Below, in pieces: positions 7,675 through 15,761 of a stretch of DNA of 64,000 nt. Each line of letters starts with the position of its first letter. Within the stretch, counting starts at the first letter, position 1. The notes beneath the pieces are model-generated. The model was given only the letters and a program-made list of their open reading frames with translations, searched no databases and was not told where the DNA came from. Origin of the DNA: Fibrobacterota bacterium (GTDB taxonomy: Bacteria; Fibrobacterota; Fibrobacteria; UBA11236); NCBI GenBank assembly GCA_019509785.1, contig JAEKLQ010000052.1:24280-88279 (forward strand), in the 5' to 3' direction. Position numbers and translations under genes: made by a program.

Positions 7675-7709
7675 GCGGGCTTCCCGAAGGGGATCCCAGG
7701 GGCCAGGCC

Positions 7710-9098
7710 TCAATCGCAACGGAACTTGGTGCTGCCCGCGGGGATGTCTTCCGGGTAGTTGCCGGTGAAGCAGGCGGCGCAATAATTCTCCGGCCCACCC
7801 GGCGCCGTGCCCAAGAGGCCCTTGCTGCTCAGGTATTCCAGGCTATCGGCGCCCAGCAGCTTGCGGGTCTCTTCCTTGGTGAGGTTGCTGGCGATGAGCT
7901 CGGTCTTGGAGGGGAAGTCCATCCCGTAGAAGCAGGGGTTCACCACCGGCGGCGAGCTGATGCGGATGTGCACTTCCTTGGCTCCGGCGTCGCGCAGCAT
8001 ACGGGTCAGGAACTTGAGGGTCGTCCCGCGCACGATGGAATCGTCCACCAGAACCACCCGTTTGTTCTTGAGCACGCCGGCAATGGTGTTGAACTTCAGC
8101 TTCACCTTCTGCTCGCGCACGTTCTGCGAAGGATCGATGAAGGTACGGCCCACGTAGTGGTTCCGCAAGAGGCCGATGTCGAAAGGGATGCTCGCCTCCT
8201 GGGCGTAACCGATGGCGGCGGTGTTGCTCGAATCCGGGACGGAGATCACGACGTCGGCGGTAACGGGATGCTCCTTGGCCAGGGCCTTGCCGATCTTGCG
8301 GCGGATCTTGTCGCAGCTTTCCTCGAAGATGCGGGAATCCGGGCGCGCGAAGTAGACGAACTCGAAGACGCAGTGGGCCTTGTGCGGCTTGCTCGTGAAC
8401 TGGGACGATTCCAGCCCGTTGTCGTTGATGCGGCACAATTCCCCGGGCTTGATGTCGCGCACGTAGCTGGCCCCGAGCAAATCGAGCGCGCAAGTCTCCG
8501 AAGCCACCACCCAGGTCTTGTCCAGGCGGCCCAGGCACAGGGGCCGGATGCCGAAGCCGTCGCGGGCGACGTAGATTTCGTCCTTGGTGAGGAACACCAG
8601 GCAGAACGATCCGGTGAGCTGGGCCAGCGTGTCGGAGATGGCCTCCATGAGGCTTACCTTCTGCGAGCGCGCGATGAGATGGAGGATGATCTCGGTATCC
8701 GAAGTGCTTTGGAAGATGCTGCCTTCTTCTTCCATCCGCTTGCGGATCTCCGGGGCGTTGACGATGTTCCCGTTATGCGCCACCGCCAACGGGCCGCGCT
8801 TGGTGGAGACCAGCATGGGCTGCGCGTTGTTGATGTTGGAATTGCCGGTGGTGGAATAGCGGACGTGGCCGATGGAGGCGACCCCCGTCATGGACTGGAT
8901 TTCCTTTTCCTCGCGGTTGAGTTCGGTGACGAGCCCCATGCGCTTGAGGGCGTGGATCTTTTCGCCGTTGGAAGTGGCCACGCCGACGCTTTCCTGGCCG
9001 CGGTGCTGGAGCGAATACAGCCCCATCACCACCCGGCGGGTCACTTCCGGCCCGCCGAAAACGCCCATCACGCCGCATTCATCATTGATCCGTTCCAA
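7710..9098 (-). CDS. purF: Amidophosphoribosyltransferase
   Basis: PurF makes 5-phosphoribosylamine from PRPP and glutamine, the first step of purine synthesis. The class-II glutaminase Cys is preceded by a short propeptide (ERINDE-CGVMGVFGG), as in Bacillus-type PurF. The PRPP loop appears as VVLVDDSIVRGTTL. Cysteines near the C-terminus (NYCAACFTG) could serve an Fe-S cluster. The frame is open to 9182, but TATATT, a likely -10, lies inside that extension at about 9130, so the TTG at 9098 (Cys at residue 8, 462 residues) is preferred. Confidence 0.95.
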   Translation of the reverse strand: MERINDECGVMGVFGGPEVTRRVVMGLYSLQHRGQESVGVATSNGEKIHALKRMGLVTELNREEKEIQSMTGVASIGHVRYSTTGNSNINNAQPMLVSTKRGPLAVAHNGNIVNAPEIRKRMEEEGSIFQSTSDTEIILHLIARSQKVSLMEAISDTLAQLTGSFCLVFLTKDEIYVARDGFGIRPLCLGRLDKTWVVASETCALDLLGASYVRDIKPGELCRINDNGLESSQFTSKPHKAHCVFEFVYFARPDSRIFEESCDKIRRKIGKALAKEHPVTADVVISVPDSSNTAAIGYAQEASIPFDIGLLRNHYVGRTFIDPSQNVREQKVKLKFNTIAGVLKNKRVVLVDDSIVRGTTLKFLTRMLRDAGAKEVHIRISSPPVVNPCFYGMDFPSKTELIASNLTKEETRKLLGADSLEYLSSKGLLGTAPGGPENYCAACFTGNYPEDIPAGSTKFRCD

Positions 9099-9260
9099 CT
9101 TAGGCCGCCTTTGTTCCCGGGCCGCTAAATATAGGTTCTGGGATCCCGGCCGCCGCCCGCAGCGCCCCGGAAGGCCAGACAAATTAAAAAACGGCCGGGT
9201 CCGGGCGAATCTCGTGGAAGGGAGCGATTGCCGCGCGTTATCATCCGGGGCGGAGCCGCC

Positions 9261-10217
9261 ATGCCATTAACCCCAGAATCCCAAAGCGAATACGCCGGCC
9301 CCGGCCGCATCCTGGCCATTGGCGATTTGCACGGGAACCACGCCGGATTACGGCGTATCCTCCTGGATACCGGTCTTATCGACGGGAAGGACCGTTGGGT
9401 GGCGCGGGACGTCCATCTGGTGCTGATGGGGGACGTTCTGGGGCGGGGCGGCGAGCCTGGGAAGATCTTCGAGCTGATACGCCGCCTGGAAACGGAGGCT
9501 CCCGCCCTGGGGTCGCGCGTGCATCTGCTGCTGGGAAACCACGAGGCCTTGGCGCTCCTGGGGATCCTGCGTTACAACACCTTGGAAGAATTCCGCGATG
9601 TGGCCGCCGCGGATTGGGAAACCGACCGGCCCGGGTCGGAGTCCGCGGAATCCGGATCATCGGCCGTCGGCGAGGATCGAAGCGATCTGGACGCCAAATT
9701 CGGAAAGCGGCTCGACATGCTAGGGGCGCGCGAGTTCCAGATGGCGCTATCGCCGCGCGGGGGAATGGGCGCTTGGCTATTGGCGCATGCCAGCGCGGTC
9801 GCCCTCAACGGGCACCTATTCGTGCACGGCGGGCTTAACCGCGCCCATGGCCTTTTGCCCTTGCCGGAACTGAACGCCTTGGTTCGCGCCGCCATCGCCG
9901 CCGCCGCGGAGCGTCCTGACGGCGGCGCGCCTCTCCGCGGGGACGGCCCGCAATGGAACCGGGAATACATCCTGCATCCCGGCCCGGAGCGCGAGGAGGA
10001 ATTGCAGGAGGTACTCGATTACCACGGCTGCCAACGCATGGTAGTGGGGCATACGCCCACGGCCTGCATCGTCCCGAAGCAAGCGGGGCGCATCCTGCCT
10101 TTGTACCACGGCAGCATGTATTGCATCGACACCGGCATCGGACGGGCCTTCGGCGGGCACTTGAGCGCCTTGAGCCTGGAAGACGATCGGCGGCCGAAAG
10201 CCCTTTACTTCGCCTGA
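9261..10217 (+). CDS. Calcineurin-like metallophosphoesterase
   Basis: A 318-residue cytoplasmic protein of the PPP-type metallophosphoesterase family. The metal-binding motifs appear in order: GDLHGN (21-26), GDVLGRG, GNHEALALLG, and VVGHTPT near the C-terminus. There is a long insert between GNHE and the later His motifs. It resembles Shewanella-type protein phosphatases and ApaH-like enzymes; the true substrate is unknown. A TTG at 9228 with a strong GGAAGGGAG upstream would add 11 residues and is an alternative start. Confidence 0.88.
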   Translation: MPLTPESQSEYAGPGRILAIGDLHGNHAGLRRILLDTGLIDGKDRWVARDVHLVLMGDVLGRGGEPGKIFELIRRLETEAPALGSRVHLLLGNHEALALLGILRYNTLEEFRDVAAADWETDRPGSESAESGSSAVGEDRSDLDAKFGKRLDMLGAREFQMALSPRGGMGAWLLAHASAVALNGHLFVHGGLNRAHGLLPLPELNALVRAAIAAAAERPDGGAPLRGDGPQWNREYILHPGPEREEELQEVLDYHGCQRMVVGHTPTACIVPKQAGRILPLYHGSMYCIDTGIGRAFGGHLSALSLEDDRRPKALYFA

Positions 10218-10325
10218 ACGACGGGACGCCCGCAAGGGTCCCGGAAACCGGAGGCCTGGAGACATTTCCGGGTAGGCCGATTATATTTGGGTCCGGTCCG
10301 CCTATCGGCGGCCGTCCGGAGCCCC

Positions 10326-10646
10326 ATGGTCGCGCCCAACGAATTCGACGAAAATCCTCCCCAACAGCAGATCAACATCGAGCTGTCCGAAGCCGCGGCC
10401 GAGGGCATCTATTCCAACCTGGTGCTCGTCTCGCATTCGCCTTCCGAGTTCGTAATCGATTTCGCGCGCCTGTTGCCGGGGCCGCCCAAGGGCAAGGTGC
10501 ATAGCCGCATCATCATGACGCCCATGCACGCGAAGTCCCTCATCGCTACCCTGCAGGAAAACCTGGCGCGGTACGAGCGCGCCTTCGGGCCCATCATGCC
10601 GCCCGCAGGGCCCGGCCCCCGCCCGCCCGGCGAGTTCGATCTATAA
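10326..10646 (+). CDS. DUF3467 family protein
   Basis: A 106-residue protein matching the DUF3467 pattern: INIELSEAAAEGIYSNLVLV, HSPSEFVIDFARLLPG, SRIIMTPMHAKSLIATLQEN, YERAFGPI. The family is widespread, small and cytoplasmic, with no agreed function. TATATT at 10282-10287 could be its -10. It is followed 33 bp later by thrH. Confidence 0.88.
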   Translation: MVAPNEFDENPPQQQINIELSEAAAEGIYSNLVLVSHSPSEFVIDFARLLPGPPKGKVHSRIIMTPMHAKSLIATLQENLARYERAFGPIMPPAGPGPRPPGEFDL

Positions 10647-10679
10647 TCCATCCGGTAATCTCTTCGGCGCGGGAAGCCC

Positions 10680-11279
10680 ATGAAAATCGTTTGCCTGGAC
10701 ATGGAAGGGGTTCTCACCCCCGAGATTTGGATCCACGTTGCCAAGCGCAGCGGCATCAAGGAGCTCAACCTCACCACGCGCGACGTGAAGGATTACCGGG
10801 AGCTGATGGACAGGCGCGTCGAGATCTGCGCGCGTCACGGTGTGACCTTGGAGATGATCCAGGGCCATATCGCCGAACTATCCCTCTTCGAGGGCGCCCG
10901 CGAATTCACGGACTGGATCCGTGAACGCTACCAGCTCATCATCCTGTCCGATACCTTCGCGGAATTCGCCGACCACTTCATGAAGCTGCTGGGCCGGCCC
11001 AGCTTGTTCTGCCACAACATCGACTATGACGATGCGAGCGGTAAGCTGCGGTATACCCTCCGGCAGGAGAATGCCAAGGCCTCCGCCGTGCGCGCCATGA
11101 AGGGTTTGAATTTCCGGGTGCTGGCGGCGGGCGATTCCTACAACGACATCCACATGCTGCGCGAGGCCGATACCGCGACCTTCTTCCGCGCCCCGGCCAA
11201 TATCAAGGACGAATTCCCCCAGTACGGAAACTTGCAGAGCTACGGGGAATTGAAACAGTTCATCGCGCAAAACCTGTGA
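10680..11279 (+). CDS. thrH: Bifunctional phosphoserine phosphatase / homoserine phosphotransferase
   Basis: A 199-residue HAD enzyme of the ThrH type. The nucleophile motif is CLDMEGVLTPE (Asp then Glu, as in ThrH rather than DxDxT), motif II is ILSDTFAEF, and motif IV is AAGDSYNDIHML. ThrH dephosphorylates phosphoserine and can transfer the phosphate to homoserine, linking serine and threonine synthesis. Length matches the family (about 200 residues). Confidence 0.9.
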   Translation: MKIVCLDMEGVLTPEIWIHVAKRSGIKELNLTTRDVKDYRELMDRRVEICARHGVTLEMIQGHIAELSLFEGAREFTDWIRERYQLIILSDTFAEFADHFMKLLGRPSLFCHNIDYDDASGKLRYTLRQENAKASAVRAMKGLNFRVLAAGDSYNDIHMLREADTATFFRAPANIKDEFPQYGNLQSYGELKQFIAQNL

Positions 11280-11282
11280 AGA

Positions 11283-11360
11283 AGGGTATAGGCGGCGCTA
11301 CGCGCCGGTGGGTCGATTGCAGGCCAGTCTCTGTACCCTGAACCCTATACCCTGAACCCT
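11283..11360. repeat. CCCT-rich intergenic repeat with inverted arms
   Basis: AGGGTATAGG (11283-11292) is the exact reverse complement of CCTATACCCT (11344-11353), and TACCCTGAACCCT is repeated twice at the right end. It lies between two convergent genes and may terminate both. A related element lies at 35570-35664. Confidence 0.55.
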
Positions 11361-12022
11361 TATCCTATCCGCTCTTCCATCCACTCCCGGATGTCCCCGA
11401 CTTCCTCCGGCAGCATGGTATGCTCCTTCGGGTACGATTTGAAATCGAGCCGGAGGCCTTGCGCCTTCAGGAATGCGCATTGCGTCTGGGTGACGCGGTA
11501 AGGCAGCAAGGGATCCCGTAACCCGTGGGTTACCAGGAAGGACTGCTCCCGCGCGACAGGCGAGAAGGCGTCGGGATACTCTTCCTGGAAGGCGAGCCAT
11601 CCGGATACGCCCACGATTCCGCCCAAGCGTTTCCCGTAACGCAGTCCGGCGTCCAAGGCCATCAGGCAGCCCTGGCTGAAGCCGAACAGGAAGGTATCGG
11701 CGGCGGCGATGCCCTGGGACTCGAGTTCTCCCAATAGCCCTTGGATAAGGCCACGCGAACGCTTGATGCCGGCGATGGCAGGGCCCATGTCGGCGCCGCC
11801 TCCGGTGAAATCGAACCAGCTGTAGCCCCCGAAATAGTCGTCCGGGGCGTTCACGAGCAGGTAAGACAAGCCGTCCAGGCCCAGCGCGGAAGGCATCCAG
11901 GTGAATCCGTTCAGCGAATCGCCGAGGCCGTGGAAAACCACCATGACCCTCTCGCGCGGGCCCGGGGATTTGGCGGGCACGTATTTATGCGTGAAGAGGC
12001 TGGTCCTCAGTATGGCCCCCAT
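11360..12022 (-). CDS. Alpha/beta-hydrolase, phospholipase/carboxylesterase type
   Basis: A 220-residue cytoplasmic hydrolase. The oxyanion region is VVFHGLGDS, the nucleophile elbow is GFSQG, the acid is in HGLRDPLLP, and the catalytic His is in KEHTM. The order and spacing match the YpfH / carboxylesterase family acting on short acyl or thio esters. It lies 3 bp downstream of htpX on the same strand, so the two are probably co-transcribed. The substrate is unknown. Confidence 0.88.
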   Translation of the reverse strand: MGAILRTSLFTHKYVPAKSPGPRERVMVVFHGLGDSLNGFTWMPSALGLDGLSYLLVNAPDDYFGGYSWFDFTGGGADMGPAIAGIKRSRGLIQGLLGELESQGIAAADTFLFGFSQGCLMALDAGLRYGKRLGGIVGVSGWLAFQEEYPDAFSPVAREQSFLVTHGLRDPLLPYRVTQTQCAFLKAQGLRLDFKSYPKEHTMLPEEVGDIREWMEERIG

Positions 12023-12025
12023 CCG

Positions 12026-12913
12026 TTAACCTTGGGCCGCTTGCAGGCGCGCGATACGTTCCTCGAGCGGAGGATGGGTGGAGAGCAACGCGAACAGGCC
12101 GCCATGCCCGGAGATCTTCAGGGTGGCCAGGGCGGCGCCGCGGGGATCCTCGACCCGGCGCTCGTAGGCGCGCTGCAGGGCCTGCAAGGCCCCCATCATC
12201 CTGCCGCGGCCCGCCACGGCGGCTCCGCCGGCATCGGCGCGGAACTCGCGCTGCCGCGAGAACCATGCGACCACGAACATGCCCAGGAAGCTGAGTACGG
12301 TCTGGAGCAGCATCACCAGCATCCAATTGCCTCCGCTCGAGCGCTCCCCGTCGCGATCGCGACCGGAGATGGTGGCGGCGAGGATGCGCGAGAAAAAGAT
12401 CACGAAGGCGTTGATCACCCCTTGCAGTAAGGTCATGGTCACCATATCCCCGTTCGCGATATGGGTGATCTCATGACCCAATACGCCTTCGATCTCGTCA
12501 CTCTCCATGCGTTGCAGAAGCCCAGTGGAGACGGCCACCAGGGCCCGCCGCTTGGTAGGCCCGGTGGCGAAGGCGTTCAGTTCCGGGCTTTGATAAACTC
12601 CCACCTCGGGCAAGGCGGGCAGGCCCGCTTCGCGCGCCAGGCGATGGACCATTTCCACCAGGCCGGAAAATTCCCCGGGGTTCTCCGGATCGATCACCTG
12701 CACGCCCATGGCGAATTTGGCCATGATGCGGGATAGCCCCAAGGACAGGAAGGCGCCTCCGAACCCCCAAGCCAGGCAAGTGAGAAAGAAGCCGTCGTAC
12801 CCGCCTCCCATGCCCGAGAGGTAGCGGCTGAGGCCGGTGAAATGCAGGATGACGGTGAGGGTCAGGACCACCAGGATGTTGGTGGCGATCAGTAAAAAGA
12901 TGCGCTTGCTCAT
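12026..12913 (-). CDS. htpX: Membrane zinc metalloprotease HtpX
   Basis: A 295-residue M48B protease. Two N-terminal membrane segments (IFLLIATNILVVLTLTVIL; GGYDGFFLTCLAWGFGGAFL) precede the HEITH zinc motif, followed by two more hydrophobic segments. NAFATGPTKRRALVAVSTGLL before the active site is typical of HtpX. HtpX degrades misfolded inner-membrane proteins, overlapping in role with FtsH, which is also in this window. GGAG precedes the ATG. It is divergent from terC. Confidence 0.95.
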   Translation of the reverse strand: MSKRIFLLIATNILVVLTLTVILHFTGLSRYLSGMGGGYDGFFLTCLAWGFGGAFLSLGLSRIMAKFAMGVQVIDPENPGEFSGLVEMVHRLAREAGLPALPEVGVYQSPELNAFATGPTKRRALVAVSTGLLQRMESDEIEGVLGHEITHIANGDMVTMTLLQGVINAFVIFFSRILAATISGRDRDGERSSGGNWMLVMLLQTVLSFLGMFVVAWFSRQREFRADAGGAAVAGRGRMMGALQALQRAYERRVEDPRGAALATLKISGHGGLFALLSTHPPLEERIARLQAAQG

Positions 12914-13061
12914 GATGATGGAATGCTCCTGTCGCCAACGAAAGTATTATTTTGCCCTGATCCGTACCATGCGCGCGCCCGCGATGGTTCCAGAATGGAA
13001 CGAATCCCTTGATTTCGTAGGCACTCCGGTATTGAAAGCAAAACCGGAGCCAGGAGGATGA

Positions 13062-13793
13062 ATGCACGCTCTCACCAATCCGCAAACCTGGATCAGCCTG
13101 TTGACGCTTACCCTTTTGGAGATCGTACTCGGCATCGATAACATCGTGTTCATCGCCATCCTGGCGGGAAAGCTGCCGGCCGCCCAGCAGCCCAATGCGC
13201 GCCGTTTGGGCCTGGCCGCCGCCTTGATCACCCGCTTGTTGTTGCTTGCCTCGTTGGCGTGGATCGTCAAGTTGACGCATCCGTTGTTCGCGATCGCGGG
13301 AAGGGAAATATCCGGGCGGGATCTGGTGCTCATCCTGGGCGGCCTTTTCCTGCTCTACAAGAGCACGACGGAAATCCATGAGAAGATGACGCACGAGGAG
13401 GATATCGCGGGCAAGGCCACGAAGCCGGGGCCCGGGAAAGGGGCCTTCGCGGGCGTCATCATCCAGATCATGTTCCTGGACATCATCTTTTCGCTGGACT
13501 CGGTGATCACGGCCGTAGGCATGGTAGACAATTTGTACGTAATGATGACCGCAGTCGTGCTCGCCGTGATCCTGATGCTCTTGGCCGTCAATGCCATTAG
13601 CCGCTTCGTGACCGAATACCCGACCATTAAAATGCTGGCTCTATCCTTCCTGATCCTGGTCGGGGTCGCGCTCATCGCCGAAGGCTTGGGAGTGCATATC
13701 CCGAAGGGATACATCTACTTCTCCATGTTCTTCTCCATGGCGGTGGAGAGCCTCAACATCCGTGCCTCCAAGACCCGGAAAAGAAGTCACTGA
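13062..13793 (+). CDS. TerC family integral membrane protein
   Basis: A 243-residue polytopic protein with the two TerC signature helices carrying acidic residues, LEIVLGIDNIVFIAILAGKL near the start and FLDIIFSLDSVITAVG in the middle, about seven membrane segments in all. TerC proteins of this class (YkoY/YjbE-like) act in metal, often Mn, export or metal loading of exported proteins. CAGGAGG precedes the ATG. No Mn riboswitch (yybP-ykoY) is seen upstream. Confidence 0.92.
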   Translation: MHALTNPQTWISLLTLTLLEIVLGIDNIVFIAILAGKLPAAQQPNARRLGLAAALITRLLLLASLAWIVKLTHPLFAIAGREISGRDLVLILGGLFLLYKSTTEIHEKMTHEEDIAGKATKPGPGKGAFAGVIIQIMFLDIIFSLDSVITAVGMVDNLYVMMTAVVLAVILMLLAVNAISRFVTEYPTIKMLALSFLILVGVALIAEGLGVHIPKGYIYFSMFFSMAVESLNIRASKTRKRSH

Positions 13794-13985
13794 GCCCAGG
13801 GCAATCGCTTTATCGCTCGGGATTCCCGGTCGAAGACACGGTTCGGACTTTACCGATTCCTCCGGAGAGTTACCTTTCCGTCCGTGTCAAAGTTACCAAT
13901 ACCTCCCTGCCGGTATTCCTTACGTTCTGAATCAGGGAAGGGTCCAGGCCGAATCGGCGGGTGCACGGCCCGGAACGGGATTAGG

Positions 13986-14330
13986 ATGATCTTGAGCATG
14001 GCCGGACCTGGACTAAAGACCCGAACTTCGCCGCCAGTTCGCTTTGCCTTGGCGGCCCTGGCTTTTTCCGCCCTGCTTTGCCTATCCGCCTGCAAAGTCC
14101 CCGAGCAGCGCCAGGCCTTCTACCCCAACGGCTTCCTCAAAGAGCGGTATTGGGTCTATCAGGAAGGCGGGCGCGAGGTGATGAACGGACTCTATACCGG
14201 GTATTTCCCCAACGGGGAGCCTCAAGTGGAGATCCTCTACCGGGACGGTTCCGAAGTCACCAAGACCTACTTCTCCGAGCAAGGCGCCGTGGTGGGTACG
14301 GTCGACCTCGCCTCCCTACGCGAACCATAG
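13986..14330 (+). CDS. Small lipoprotein with MORN/YwqK-like repeat
   Basis: A protein of about 114 residues with a lipoprotein signal ending LCLSAC. The mature part carries YPNGFLKERYWVYQEGG and YFPNGEPQVEILYRDG, the pattern of MORN-like repeats found in YwqK-type proteins. The start is either ATG 13986 or ATG 13998. It is likely anchored in a membrane and unlikely to be an enzyme. Function unknown. Confidence 0.7.
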   Translation: MILSMAGPGLKTRTSPPVRFALAALAFSALLCLSACKVPEQRQAFYPNGFLKERYWVYQEGGREVMNGLYTGYFPNGEPQVEILYRDGSEVTKTYFSEQGAVVGTVDLASLREP

Positions 14331-14852
14331 CGAAGATTCATCATGGGTAGCTTAGCGGTTACCCGATCGCCTGAGTGCCTTCGCTTTGACGCGGCCTTCC
14401 GTTTTCGAGGCACGGTACGCCGACGCCGCGACGCGCATGGTTTTGGAGACGGAAACCATATATCGGTGTAGAACCAGCGCAAGTAAAAAGGACACGAAGC
14501 CGGAATGTGGCGGGTGCTTTTTGAGGGCGCGGCAAGCGTCTTCGCGAGCGCGCGCCGAACCGCGATTTTAAAAGGTAAAATCATGGTAAATTGTGCCGCG
14601 CGACCCTGTGGGTTTGCAACGCGATTTCGCTTACTTTGACTCATTAATATCATGCGCGATTCGGGGAGGCTTACGAGGGGTAGCCTACAGGTTGCGGGGG
14701 CTGGGATCGCATTCCAGGCCCCGGATTCCCGCGACGACGCATCGGCTGAGCGACTCTTCCGGTTCACAGACTGGCCGGACTCACCACAAGCACGCAAGCG
14801 AGCAGGGACTACGACATTGAGCAACAAGTTCGAGAACGGCAAAGGGGCTTCC
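14331..14852. other. Gene-free stretch before the HA-repeat gene
   Basis: No convincing coding frame in about 520 bp. Part of it (about 14570-14655) is AT-richer than the surroundings, with TAAAATCATGG and CATTAATATCAT, and could hold the promoter for the next gene, although no good -35/-10 pair was found. AGGCT/AGCCT forms a short hairpin near 14668. An in-frame extension of the next gene reaches 14652 but has no plausible start context. Confidence 0.5.
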
Positions 14853-15704
14853 ATGGGCGGCTTCGCGACCCGTTGGGATGAGCAGTGGGTGCGCCAGTAC
14901 GGCCACCTGGTGCGATACCGTCTGAAGTACAACGATTCTTGGCCATCAACCCTAGAGGAATTCCCCAAGGGCAATCGGCTGGGGCAATGGGCGCATCGCC
15001 AGCGCGATCTGCATGGCCGCAGTAAGCTCGAAACCAACCGGGTGAAGCTGCTGAACAAATTGGATTTCCCTTGGGAAAAGCCGGATGAGCGGGAGTCCCA
15101 CTGGACGCGCCAATTCCAGTACTTGAAGGATTACCGCAAGGCCCATCCCGGCGAGTGGCCTTTCGCCCGCGAGGAATTCCCCAAAGGCAATCGCCTGGGC
15201 CTATGGGTATGGCGGCAGCGCCAGAACCACGCCCGCAAGAAGCTCGGGAAGGATCGCCAGCAAATCCTCCTCAAGATGGGGTTCCCGCTGGTGTTGCCCG
15301 ACAGTTGGGAAAGCCATTTCCAGACCTTGAAGGAGTATCGCGCCAAGCATCCGGGGCGTTGGCCCAAGGCCCGCGAAGAGTTCCCCGCCGGTAATCGGCT
15401 GGGGCTATGGTGCCATCTGCAACGCTGCGCCTACAAGGCCGACAAGCTGGACCCGGATCGCGCGTCCAAGTTGAACCGCATCGGTTTCCAGTGGAGCGTG
15501 AAAAACCTCGGTTGGATGCGTTACTACGAGATGCTGAGGGATTACAAGAAGCGGAATCCCGCCAAGTGGCCGACCCTGGAGGCCGCCGCGCTCGAGGACA
15601 AGAAGCTCATTTCCTGGTGCAGCGCGCAGCGCCACAAGCGTAAGCTGAAGAAGCTCGATAAGGAAAAAATCGATCTGCTCAACAAGCTCGGCTTCCGCTG
15701 GTAG
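14853..15704 (+). CDS. Protein made of four helicase-associated (HA) repeats
   Basis: A 283-residue basic protein composed of four tandem repeats of about 65-70 residues. Each has the pattern W-x-x-x(F/Y)-x3-L-x-x-Y-(R/K)-x4-(P/N)-x-x-WP, then EEFP-(K/A)-GNRLG-x-W, QR, and LNKLGF-W. This matches the helicase-associated domain, usually found at the C-terminus of DEAD/H helicases and in some algal proteins, and thought to bind nucleic acid. Here there is no helicase core. The fourth repeat is the most divergent (AAALEDKKLISWC). AAAGGGG supports the ATG at 14853; TTG 14817 would add 12 residues. Confidence 0.85.
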   Translation: MGGFATRWDEQWVRQYGHLVRYRLKYNDSWPSTLEEFPKGNRLGQWAHRQRDLHGRSKLETNRVKLLNKLDFPWEKPDERESHWTRQFQYLKDYRKAHPGEWPFAREEFPKGNRLGLWVWRQRQNHARKKLGKDRQQILLKMGFPLVLPDSWESHFQTLKEYRAKHPGRWPKAREEFPAGNRLGLWCHLQRCAYKADKLDPDRASKLNRIGFQWSVKNLGWMRYYEMLRDYKKRNPAKWPTLEAAALEDKKLISWCSAQRHKRKLKKLDKEKIDLLNKLGFRW

Positions 15705-15761
15705 GGTGGATCCGCATGACGACCAGCAATCGTTGTGTATTCCATTTCCAGCCAGGGATTT

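Noticed and set aside
7609..7709. Possible SRP (4.5S) RNA
   Set aside because: The conserved GGAAG-x-AGCAG apical motif is absent.
12914..13061. Possible Mn-sensing yybP-ykoY riboswitch before terC
   Set aside because: The conserved core of that riboswitch could not be found on the terC strand.
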